64,000 nucleotides of DNA from Bathymodiolus brooksi (lineage: Eukaryota > Mollusca > Bivalvia > Mytilida > Modiolidae). A model generated the notes under the pieces. It had not been told where the DNA came from, searched no databases, and was given only the letters and a program-made list of their open reading frames with translations. The translations under genes and the position numbers were made by a program. The DNA is taken from contig OY804579.1 of NCBI GenBank assembly GCA_963680875.1, positions 79,845,095 through 79,909,094 on the forward strand, read 5' to 3'. Every line of letters begins with the position of its first letter. Positions within the stretch are counted from its first letter, which is position 1. This document shows, piece after piece, positions 20,357-31,495 of this stretch.

Positions 20357-21261
20357 TTGAATAGGAAGTACTCTCAGATGGCTGCGGAGTCCAGTTTTCA
20401 AACCTTGAAGATGAAACCTTCTTCATCGAAAAAAATTACGTTTTCAAATAAGGTGGAGCAGAGGGCCGTTATAAAATTTTGTGTCGACATAGGAAAAACA
20501 CCTACTGAAACGCATAAATTCATCAAACAGTCAGTAACACATTCCAATGTTACATGTACCGTAGTTGCTCGTTAGTGTTTTAAGTGGCATAAGAGATTTT
20601 CTGACGGTAGAGGTAGTTTAATGGACGATAAACGTGAGGGGAGACCGTCTTTTAAAACTTCAGATGTTGTGAAAAATGAAGTACGCGACGTTATTGACGG
20701 TGACAGACGTTTAACTGTGCGTGAAGTTGCGAACAAGTGCATTATATCAAAGACAACGGTACATGAAATTTTAGTTCAAGAACTACATATGAATCGCATT
20801 TGTGCGCAATGGGTACCCAGAATGTTATCAGAAGAAAATATGACAAACAGAACTGAGGCATCAAGACAATTTCTTAGAAAGTTTAGCCAGAGCGGAATTG
20901 GATTTCTGGATAGAATAATAACCACAGATGAAACATGGTTTCACTACTATGACCCAGAAACAAAGTAACAATCAAGTCAATGGAAAAATGTCGACTCTCC
21001 TCGGTCAAAAATAGATTTACTTGAATTTCAGTGTTTAAAACATCCACCGTACAGCCCGGACTTAGCACCAATGCAGTTTTCCCCTACATCAAATCCTTCT
21101 TACGGGGAATGAGGTTTGACAATTTAAGTGAATTAAGACAAGCCGTAATAAATGTAATATTTCACATGAAAACTGATCAGTTTGTGCAAATTTTTTATGA
21201 CTGGGTAAGACGACACAAGAAATTTGTGGAACTTAAAGGTGACTACGTCGAAAAAAGCTAA
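20357..21261 (+). pseudogene. Broken mariner transposase
   Basis: IS630-Tc1-mariner transposase. The N-terminal part has a helix-turn-helix region (FSNKVEQRAVIKFCVDIG; then DDKREGRPSFK and LTVREVANKCIISKTTVHEI). The catalytic core shows the first Asp in TTDETWFHYYDPETK (GAT 20927-20929) and the third in PPYSPDLAP (GAC 21059-21061). They are only 44 codons apart, where mariner normally has about 125-130. About 80 residues, including the second Asp with its HDNA-type motif, are therefore deleted. Other lesions: TAG at 20573-20575, TAA at 20966-20968, and a frameshift between about 21070 and 21095, after which the C-terminus continues FPYIKSFLRGMRFD to GDYVEKS. DD34D-type mariner by motif. Certainly inactive. 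Confidence 0.93.
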
Positions 21262-21462
21262 ATTGGTTTGATCGTTTGACGTCAAAAACTTTTACAGCTG
21301 TGCTCCGGGTGTGAGTATGCTTATTTATAAGATCGAGAAAAATTCATACTTGTAGTTCATTTTTATTTACAAAATTTTGTTCACTTATCGAGTAAACTCT
21401 ACTATAAATGAAAACTGCAATTTCTTTTTTTCAACAAATTAAATAACAAAATTACAGAGATA

Positions 21463-21489
21463 GTCCACGAACTTTACGGACAGCCCTCG
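21463..21489 (-). repeat. mariner right terminal inverted repeat
   Basis: The inverse of the left repeat, with one mismatch in 27, followed by TA (21490-21491). Confidence 0.95.
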
Positions 21490-21665
21490 TATATCTAATA
21501 AACAATGTCAGTGCTGAAACATTGACTACTGTGTGGATGATACCCTTGTGAACTAATAGTTCACTAATAGATGTATTGACCCAGTGATATAAATGAAATC
21601 TAATTTTAAGTGAGCACGACACATTTTCTGGAATAACCTTCATAAGGTCTGCTCAAAAGATGTTT
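21490..21665 (+). repeat. Dispersed repeat, copy 2, right part plus start of a further unit
   Basis: TATCTAATAAACAATGTCAG, GTGGATGATACCCTTGTG and ACCCAGTGATATAAAT match 14341-14455. At 21613-21660, GAGCACGACAC, GGAATAACCTTCATAAGG and GCTCAAAAGATG repeat the beginning of the same element (19836-19895). The element thus carries direct repeats at both ends or occurs in tandem, with a pre-mariner unit length of about 320 bp. Confidence 0.6.
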
Positions 21666-22712
21666 CTGCAATATAAACAATAAAGATGTGTTGTCTTGCA
21701 TTAGAGGTGGAGTTAAGACAGGTTTCACTGTTTTATAATATTTTTAATTGATTTTCAAAAGATATTATAACATTAAAAAATGTTACTTGTGGTTTGATGT
21801 AAAATTTACCGGTTGATGTATTTATACTTCAATGCCAGATATGAAGTTTTGAATAGACTCCAGAAATAGTGTGTAATAATTATTCTAATGCAATTATAAT
21901 GTAACGCATATTTTCATTGGCTATCGAGAGCTGTCAAATCTGCAGTTGACATGCCTGAGGGAATGCTATATTCCTACGCCGAATGCACTTGTTTGTAAAC
22001 AATATGGCTGACCCAGATATTTCTGACTATGAATTTGATGCTGACGACCTATTTAGGAGATAACTGTATTGTATTTGAAAATTCCACGGCATCAGTTGGA
22101 GATTTGATGGTCGCAAATCGAGTTTACTGTCCATTCTAATGCAATACTGAACATAAAAATGTATTCTTGCATATCCCTGGGTCACAAAAATTAAAATTCC
22201 GGGAAATATTGTTGAACGACTTTGGCACATAAACAACATGACGTCATATGAAGACTTCCAGTTTAAAATGTAAAGATCAGACATTATTTGGCTTCGTGTA
22301 CGCTTCAATTTAGATAGAATTTAACTAAAATAAGTTTTCAAGGTAGGCATTTTAATTATTTTTGTGCATTGTTGTACATATGACATGTAGGATTTCACAT
22401 TGTCAAAATGGCGGATCCTTAAACAACTACATTACTATTTTTTTAGCAGAAGGAATTTGAAAAATGCATATATTTCGTCATTTATTTGTATGTTTTCAAA
22501 CTAGTGTGTACACGTTGGAAGAGTTTCATAAGAATAGGAATAACAGTACTGTTATTCCTTTCATGTTGTTGCTATCAAAAGCATCTGCAAATAATGGGGA
22601 TGAAAGAAAAATTATGATTGTTTCCCCTCGTCCCTGCCCTCCCTAAAAAAGCGGAATAGTCAATTTTTTTTATATTCCACCAAAGGCTCACCTCACGGGG
22701 CTACTGTAATGG
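21666..22712. other. Intron sequence; one short acidic frame at 22014-22073
   Basis: AT-rich intron, with a less AT-rich stretch at 21915-22075 (ATTGGCTATCGAGAGCTG, CCTACGCCGAATGCAC, AACAATATGGCTGACCC). Only the short frame at 22014 stands out. The minus-strand frame at 22027-22308 has no coding character. Confidence 0.4.
22014..22073 (+). pseudogene. Short acidic reading frame, possible relic of a coding exon
   Basis: ATG at 22014 opens 19 codons and TAA at 22071-22073: MADPDISDYEFDADDLFRR. A CCAAT-like ATTGGCT lies about 100 bp upstream. The acidic start resembles N-termini of many nuclear proteins and some domesticated or DNA-transposon proteins, but it is too short to assign. It may be a captured or decayed first exon carried by a dispersed repeat, or chance. 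Confidence 0.25.
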
Positions 22713-22968
22713 AGGTTAGGGTTATGGTATTTAATGGCACTTTCAACAATATTTCAGCTATATTGTGGCAGTCAGTCTTATTGGTGGAGGAAACCAGAGA
22801 CCTGGAGAAAACCATTGAGCTGTTACAAGTCACTGACAAACTTGATCAAATAATGTTGTACCGAGTACACCTCACCATGAGCAGGATTCTAACTTTGGTG
22901 GTGATAGGCAATGATTGCATGTGTAGTTGTAAATCCAACTACCATAGGATCATGACCATAACACCCCT
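22713..22968 (-). mobile_element. SINE copy 5, with TTAGGG-like tail
   Basis: Reverse-oriented copy. Plus-strand order: AGGTTAGGGTTATGGTATT tail, CACTTTCAACAATATTTCAG, body with TCTTATTGGTGGAGGAAACC, AGCAGGATTCTAACTTTGG (B box lost its CGAA core) and TAGTTGTAAATCCAACTACC head. The plus-strand frame at 22709-23005 is this SINE. Confidence 0.85.
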
Positions 22969-23031
22969 TTATTGTAATGGGAATTTTTTGAATGACTATA
23001 TCTGACATGACACAACAGTACATATACAAAC

Positions 23032-23137
23032 CGTAATGTTGTAAGAACTTGTTAGACAATCCAGGAAACTTCTGAATAAGTCTTCCAATTAAAACATACA
23101 CAGGTAGTAACTCTGTATGACTATTAATAATTTCAAT
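23032..23137 (-). CDS. Helical-repeat gene, most upstream exon seen (106 nt)
   Basis: Minus-strand exon with a strong acceptor (CTCATTTTTTTTTTCAG before 23137) and donor CATTACG|GTTTGT after 23032. The frame starts in phase 0 and leaves one base, matching exon 19490-19321. The 35 residues begin IEIINSHTELLPVYVLIG and end LIQKFPGLSNKFLQHY. They form a helix-turn-helix pair as in ARM/HEAT repeats. Because it begins with an acceptor it is internal: earlier exons must lie at higher coordinates, where the window is only satellite. The gene thus spans the array unless the assembly is wrong. Confidence 0.75.
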
Positions 23138-23228
23138 CTGAAAAAAAAAATGAGTAAGCAAGTGATTCTTGTTGAACTCTAAGTGAGCAATTGTACAGTT
23201 ATATAATGTTGAGTAACAATAAGTTACT

Positions 23229-23426
23229 TTTGGATGACAAGATGATAATTTCTGCTTTGTACTAGATCAACATTCGGAGTTGGATTTTTATAGTGCTAGC
23301 CTACTGAAACAGAATTCCACTCACACTATCCTGACTCTGAAACCAATTAGTCTTCACTCTAACTCCTTAATACTGTTTGCTTAATGGAGAAGTAACAAAT
23401 ACCCATCTTAGTATGGTTTGACCTGA
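23229..23426 (+). mobile_element. SINE-like dispersed repeat, copy 2 (joins the satellite)
   Basis: GGATTTTTATAGTGCTAGCC, CTCCTTAATACTGTTTGCTT, GGAGAAGTAACAAATACCCA and TATGGTTTGACCTGACC match 18920-19110. The 5' part is missing or eroded. At 23427 it runs without a break into the first 29-bp monomer, so the monomer seed appears to be the element's own next segment. Confidence 0.65.
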
Positions 23427-24260
23427 CCTGACCAGGGGTCAAACTCATGATTTAACCTGACCAGGGAACAAACTCATGATTTAACCTGACCAGGGAACAA
23501 ACTCATGATTTAACCTGACCAGGGAACAAACTCATGATTTAACCTGACCAGGGATCAAACTCATGATTTAACCTGACCAGGGGTCAAACTCATGATTTAA
23601 CCTGACCAGGGAACAAACTCATGATTTAACCTGACCAGGGAACAAACTCATGATTTAACCTGACCAGGGAACAAACTCATGATTTAACCTGACCAGGGGT
23701 CAAACTCATGATTTAACCTGACCAGGGGTCAAACTCATGATTTAACCTGACCAGGGAACAAACTCATGATTTAACCTGATCAGGGAACAAACTCATGATT
23801 TAACCTGACCAGGGGTCAAACTCATGATTTAACCTGACCAGGGAACAAACTCATGATTTAACCTGACCAGGGGTCAAACTCATGATTTAACCTGACCAGG
23901 GAACAAACTCATGATTTAACCTGACCAGGGGTCAAACTCATGATTTAACCTGACCAGGGAACAAACTCATGATTTAACCTGACCAGGGGTCAAACTCATG
24001 ATTTAACCTGACCAAGGAACAAACTCATGATTTAACCTGACCAGGGATCAAACTCATGATTTAACCTGACCAGGAAACAAACTCATGATTTAACCTGACC
24101 AGGGATCAAACTCATGATTTAACCTGACCAGGGAACAAACTCATGATTTAACCTGACCAGGGAACAAACTCATGATTTAACCTGACCAGGGATCAAACTC
24201 ATGATTTAACCTGACCAGGGAACAAACTCATGATTTAACCTGACCAGGGGTCAAACTCAT
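23427..24260 (+). repeat. Left-edge satellite segment rich in GGGGTC monomers
   Basis: The very first monomer reads CCAGGGGTCAAACTCATG. About nine GGGGTC monomers (near 23435, 23580, 23697, 23726, 23812, 23871, 23930, 23988 and 24247) occur in the first 830 bp, and I see none afterwards. Edge monomers keep the seed-like type while the interior has been homogenised to GGGAAC/GGGATC. Confidence 0.8.
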
Positions 24261-26618
24261 GATTTAACCTGACCAGGGAACAAACTCATGATTTAACCTG
24301 ACCAGGGATCAAACTCATGATTTAACCTGACCAGGGAACACACTCATGATTTAACCTGACCAGGGAACAAACTCATGGTTTAACCTGACCAGGGATCAAA
24401 CTCATGATTTAACCTAACCAGGGTACAAACTCATGATTTAACCTGACCAGGGAACAAACTCATGATTTAACCTGACCAGGGATCAAACTCATGATTTAAC
24501 CTGACCAGGGAACAAACTCATGATTTAACCTGACCAGGGATCAAACTCATGATTTAACCTGACCAGGGAACAAACTCATGATTTAACCTGACCAGGGAAC
24601 AAACTCATGATTTAACCTGACCAGGGAACAAACTCATGATTTAACCTGACCAGGGAACAAACTCATGATTTAACCTGACCAGGGTACAAACTCATGATTT
24701 AACCTGACCAGGGAACAAACTCATGATTTAACCTGACCAGGGATCAAACTCATGATTTAACCTGACCAGGGAACAAACTCATGATTTAACCTGACCAGGG
24801 ATCAAACTCATGATTTAACCTGACCAGGGATCAAACTCATGATTTAACCTGACCAGGGAACAAACTCATGATTTAACCTGACCATGGAACAAACTCATGA
24901 TTTAACCTGACCATGGAACAAACTCATGATTTAACCTGACCAGGGATCAAACTCATGATTTAACCTGACCAGGGAATAAACTCATGATTTAACCTGACCA
25001 GGGAACAAACTCATGATTTAACCTGACCAGGGAACAAACTCATGGTTTAACCTGACCAGGGAACAAACTCATGATTTAACCTGACCAGGGAACAAACTCA
25101 TGATTTAACCTGACCAGGGAACAAACTCGTGATTTAACCTGACCAGGGATCAAACTCATAATTTAACCTGACCAGGGAACAAACTCATGGTTTAACCTGA
25201 CCAGGGAACAATCTCATGATTAACCTGACCAGGGAACAAACTCATGATTTAACCTGACCAGGGATCAAACTCATGATTTAACCTGACCAGGGAACAAACT
25301 CATGGTTTAACCTGACCAGGGATCAAACTCATGATTTAACCTGACCAGGGAACAAACTCATGGTTTAACCTGACCAGGGAACAAACTCATGATTTAACCT
25401 GACCAGGGAACAAACTCATGATTTAACCTGACCAGGGATCAAACTCATGATTTAACCTGACCAGGGATCAAACTCATGATTTAACCTGACCAGGGAACAA
25501 ACTCATGATTTAACCTGACAAGGGAACACACTCATGATTTAACCTGACCAGGGATCAAACTCATGATTTAACCTGACCAGGGATCAAACTCATGATTTAA
25601 CCTGACCAGGGAACAAAATCGTGATCTAACCTGACCAGAGATCAAACTCATGATTTAACCTGACCAGGGAGCAAACTCATGATTTAACCTGACCAGGGAA
25701 CAAACTCATGATTTAAACTAACCAGGGAACAAACTCATGATTTAACCTGACCAGGGATCAAACTCATGATTTAACCTGACCAGGGAACAAACTCAAGAAT
25801 TAACCTGACCAGGGAACAAACTCATGATTTAACCTGACCAGGGATCAAACTCATGATTTAACCTGACCAGGGAACAAACTCATGAATTAACCTGACCAGG
25901 GAACAAACTCATGATTTAATCTGACCAGGGAACAAACTCATGATTTAACCTGACCAGGGAACAAACTCATGATTTAACCTGACCAGGGAACAAACTCATG
26001 ATTTAACCTGACCAGGGATCAAACTCATGATTTAACCTGACCAGGGATCAAACTCATGATTTAACCTGACCAGGGAACAAACTCATGATTTAACCTGACC
26101 AGGGAACAAACTCATAATTTAACCTGACCAGGGATCAAACTCATGATTTAACCTGACCAGGGAACAAACTCATGATTTAACCTGACCAGGGAACACACTC
26201 ATGATTTAACCTGACCAGGGATCAAACTCATGATTTAACCTGACCAGGGATCAAACTCATGATTTAACCTGACCAGGGAATAAACTCATGATTTAACCTG
26301 ACCAGAGATCAAACTCATGATTTAACCTGACCAGGGAACAAACTCATGATTTAACCTGACCAGGGAACAAACTCATGATTTAACCTGACCAGGGATCAAA
26401 CTCATGATTTAACCTGACCAGGGATCAAACTCATGATTTAACCTGACCAGGGAACAAACTCATGGTTTAACCTGACCAGGGAACAAACTCATGATTTAAC
26501 CTGACCAGGGAGGAAACTCATGATTTAACCTGACCAGGGAACAAACTCATGATTTAACCTGACCAGGGATCAAACTCATGATTTAACCTGACCAGGGATC
26601 ACACTCCTGATTTAACCT

Positions 26619-29600
26619 GGCCAGGGAACAAACTCATGATATAACCTGACCAGGGATCAAACTCATGATTTAACCTGACCAGGGAACAAACTCATGGTTT
26701 AACCTGACCAGGGAACAAACTCATGATTTAACCTGACCAGGGAACAACTCATAATTTAACCTGACCAGGGCTCAAACTCATGATTTAACCTGACCAGGGA
26801 ACAAACTCATGATTTAACCTGACCAGGGAACAAACTCATGATTTAACCTGACCAGGGAACAAACTCATGATTTAACCTGACCAGGGATCAAACTCATGAT
26901 TTAACCTGACCAGGGAACACACTCATGATTTAACCGGACCAGGGAACAAACTCATGATTTAACCTGACCAGGGATCAAACTCATGATTTAACCTGACCAG
27001 GGAACAAACTCATGATTTAACCTGACCAGGGAAAAAACTCATGATTTAACCTGACCAGGGATCAAACTCATGATTTAATCTGACCAGGGAACAAACTCAT
27101 GATTTAACCTGACCAGGGAACAAACTCATGATTTAACCTGACCAGGGATCAAACTCATGATTTAACCTGACCAGGGAACAAACTCATGATTTAACCTGAC
27201 CAGGGAACAAACTCATGATTTAACCTGACCAGGGATCAAACTCATGATTTAACCTGACCAGGGATCAAACTCATGATTTAACCTGACCAGGGAACAAACT
27301 CATGGTTTAACCTGACCAGGGAACAAACTCATGATTTAACCTGACCAGGGAACAAACTCATGATTTAACCTGACCAGGGAACAAACTCATGATTTAACCT
27401 GACCAGGGATCACACTCCTGATTTAACCTGACCAGGGAACAAACTCATGATTTAACCTGACCAGGGATCAAACTCATGATTTAACCTGACCAGGGAACAA
27501 ACTCATGGTTTAACCTGACCAGGGAACAAACTCATGATTTAACCTGACCAGGGAACAAACTCATAATTTAACCTGACCAGGGCTCAAACTCATGATTTAA
27601 CCTGACCAGGGAACAAACTCATGATTTAACCTGACCAGGGAACAAACTCATGATTTAACCTGACCAGGGAACAAACTCATGATTTAACCTGACCAGGGAT
27701 CAAACTCATGATTTAACCTGACCAGGGAACAAACTCATGATTTAACCTGACCAGGGAACAAACTCATGATTTAACCTGACCAGGGATCAAACTCATGATT
27801 TAACCTGACCAGGGAACAAACTCATGATTTAACCTGACCAGGGAACAAACTCATGATTTAACCTGACCAGGGATCAAACTCATGATTTAACCTGACCAGG
27901 GAACACACTCATGATTTAACCTGACCAGGGAACAAACTCATGGTTTAACCTGACCAGGGATCAAACTCATGATTTAACCTAACCAGGGTACAAACTCATG
28001 ATTTAACCTGACCAGGGAACAAACTCATGATTTAACCTGACCAGGGATCAAACTCATGATTTAACCTGACCAGGGAACAAACTCATGATTTAACCTGACC
28101 AGGGATCAAACTCATGATTTAACCTGACCAGGGAACAAACTCATGATTTAACCTGACCAGGGAACAAACTCATGATTTAACCTGACCAGGGAACAAACTC
28201 ATGATTTAACCTGACCAGGGAACAAACTCATGATTTAACCTGACCAGGGTACAAACTCATGATTTAACCTGACCAGGGAACAAACTCATGATTTAACCTG
28301 ACCAGGGATCAAACTCATGATTTAACCTGACCAGGGAACAAACTCATGATTTAACCTGACCAGGGAACACACTCATGATTTAACCTGACCAGGGATCAAA
28401 CTCATGATTTAACCTGACCAGGGATCAAACTCATGATTTAACCTGACCAGGGAATAAACTCATGATTTAACCTGACCAGAGATCAAACTCATGATTTAAC
28501 CTGACCAGGGAACAAACTCATGATTTAACCTGACCAGGGAACAAACTCATGATTTAACCTGACCAGGGATCAAACTCATGATTTAACCTGACCAGGGATC
28601 AAACTCATGATTTAACCTGACCAGGGAACAAACTCATGGTTTAACCTGACCAGGGAACAAACTCATGATTTAACCTGACCAGGGAGGAAACTCATGATTT
28701 AACCTGACCAGGGAACAAACTCATGATTTAACCTGACCAGGCATCAAACTCATGATTTAACCTGACCAGGGATCACACTCCTGATTTAACCTGGCCAGGG
28801 AACAAACTCATGATTTAACCTGACCAGGGATCAAACTCATGATTTAACCTGACCAGGGAACAAACTCATGGTTTAACCTGACCAGGGAACAAACTCATGA
28901 TTTAACCTGACCAGGGAACGACTCATAATTTAACCTGACCAGGGCTCAAACTCATGATTTAACCTGACCAGGGAACAAACTCATGATTTAACCTGACCAG
29001 GGAACAAACTCATGATTTAACCTGACCAGGGAACAAACTCATGATTTAACCTGACCAGGGATCAAACTCATGATTTAACCTGACCAGGGAACACACTCAT
29101 GATTTAACCTGACCAGGGAACAAACTCATGATTTAACCTGACCAGGGATCAAACTCATGATTTAACCTGACCAGGGAACAAACTCATGATTTAACCTGAC
29201 CAGGGAACAAACTCATGATTTAACCTGACCAGGGATCAAACTCATGATTTAATCTGACCAGGGAACAAACTCATGATTTAACCTGACCAGGGAACAAACT
29301 CATGATTTAACCTGACCAGGGATCAAACTCATGATTTAACCTGACCAGGGAACAAACTCATGATTTAACCTGACCAGGGAACAAACTCATGATTTAACCT
29401 GACCAGGGATCAAACTCATGATTTAACCTGACCAGGGATCAAACTCATGATTTAACCTGACCAGGGAACAAACTCATGGTTTAACCTGACCAGGGAACAA
29501 ACTCATGATTTAACCTGACCAGGGAACAAACTCATGATTTAACCTGACCAGGGAACAAACTCATGATTTAACCTGACCAGGGATCACACTCCTGATTTAA

Positions 29601-30197
29601 CCTGACCAGGGAACAAACTCATGATTTAACCTGACCAGGGATCAAACTCATGATTTAACCTGACCAGGGAACAAACTCATGGTTTAACCTTACCAGGGAA
29701 CACACTCATGATTTAACCTGACCAGGGCTCAAACTCATGATTTAACCTGACCAGGGAACAAACTCATGATTTAACCTGACCAGGGATCAAACTCATGATT
29801 TAACCTGACCAGGGAACAAACTCATGATTTAACCTGACCAGGGATCAAACTCATGATTTAACCTGACCAGGGAACAAACTCATGATTTAACCTGACCAGG
29901 GAACAAACTCATGATTTAACCTGACCAGGGATCAAACTCATGATTTAACCTGACCAGGGAACAAACTCATGATTTAACCTGACCAGGGAACAAACTCATG
30001 ATTTAACCTGACCAGGGATCAAACTCATGATTTAACCTGACCAGGGAACAAACTCATGATTTAACCTGACCAGGGAACAAACTCATGATTTAACCTGACC
30101 AGGGATCAAACTCATGATTTAACCTGACCAGGGAACAAACTCATGATTTAACCTGACCAGGGAACAAACTCATGGTTTAACCTGACCAGGGAACAAA
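26619..30197 (+). repeat. Satellite super-block, source of the +3884/3913 duplication
   Basis: Rare variants at 26619 (CTGGCC), 26771, 27583, 28945, 29728 (GGGCTC), 28793 (CTGGCC) and 30197 (ACTAATG) recur at 30532, 30684, 31496, 32829, 33612, 32677 and 34081. The offsets are 3913 for the first three pairs and 3884 for the rest, exactly one monomer less. Confidence 0.85.
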
Positions 30198-31495
30198 CTA
30201 ATGATTTAACCTTACCAGGGATCAAACTTATGATTTAACCTGACTAGGTAACAAACTCATGATTTAACCTGACCAGGGAACAAACTCATGATTTAACCTG
30301 ACCAGGGATCAAACTCATGATTTAACCTGACCAGGGATCAAACTCATGATTTAACCTGACCAGGGAACAAACTCATGGTTTAACCTGACCAGGGAACAAA
30401 CTCATGATTTAACCTGACCAGGGAGGAAACTCATGATTTAACCTGACCAGGGAACAAACTCATGATTTAACCTGACCAGGGATCAAACTCATGATTTAAC
30501 CTGACCAGGGATCACACTCCTGATTTAACCTGGCCAGGGAACAAACTCATGATTTAACCTGACCAGGGATCAAACTCATGATTTAACCTGACCAGGGAAC
30601 AAACTCATGGTTTAACCTGACCAGGGAACAAACTCATGATTTAACCTGACCAGGGAACAACTCATAATTTAACCTGACCAGGGCTCAAACTCATGATTTA
30701 ACCTGACCAGGGAACAAACTCATGATTTAACCTGACCAGGGAACAAACTCATGATTTAACCTGACCAGGGAACAAACTCATGATTTAACCTGACCAGGGA
30801 TCAAACTCATGATTTAACCTGACCAGGGAACACACTCATGATTTAACCTGACCAGGGAACAAACTCATGATTTAACCTGACCAGGGATCAAACTCATGAT
30901 TTAACCTGTCCAGGGAACAAACTCATGATTTAACCTGACCAGGGAAAAAACTCATGATTTAACCTGACCAGGGATCAAACTCATGATTTAATCTGACCAG
31001 GGAACAAACTCATGATTTAACCTGACCAGGGAACAAACTCATGATTTAACCTGACCAGGGATCAAACTCATGATTTAACCTGACCAGGGAACAAACTCAT
31101 GATTTAACCTGACCAGGGAACAAACTCATGATTTAACCTGACCAGGGATCAAACTCATGATTTAACCTGACCAGGGATCAAACTCATGATTTAACCTGAC
31201 CAGGGAACAAACTCATGGTTTAACCTGACCAGGGAACAAACTCATGATTTAACCTGACCAGGGAACAAACTCATGATTTAACCTGACCAGGGAACAAACT
31301 CATGATTTAACCTGACCAGGGATCACACTCCTGATTTAACCTGACCAGGGAACAAACTCATGATTTAACCTGACCAGGGATCAAACTCATGATTTAACCT
31401 GACCAGGGAACAAACTCATGGTTTAACCTGACCAGGGAACAAACTCATGATTTAACCTGACCAGGGAACAAACTCATAATTTAACCTGACCAGGG

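Larger units (their letters stand above)
20037..21489 (+). mobile_element. mariner-family DNA transposon, defective (1453 bp)
   Basis: Terminal inverted repeats of 27 bp with one mismatch (both ends read inward CGAGGGCTGTCCGTAAAG) and TA target duplications at 20035-20036 and 21490-21491 define a complete insertion. The length is about 1.45 kb even with an internal coding deletion, because of long untranslated flanks. The transposase frame (20357-21261) carries two stops, a deletion and a frameshift, so the copy cannot move itself. It sits inside a dispersed repeat whose paralogue at 14338-14360 shows the empty site. All of it lies in an intron of the minus-strand gene. Confidence 0.95.

Noticed and set aside
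20883..21071. 62-codon minus-strand ORF
   Set aside because: Antisense shadow of the mariner transposase remnant.
22027..22308. 93-codon minus-strand ORF
   Set aside because: No splice sites in phase with neighbouring exons, no coding composition, no recognised motif.
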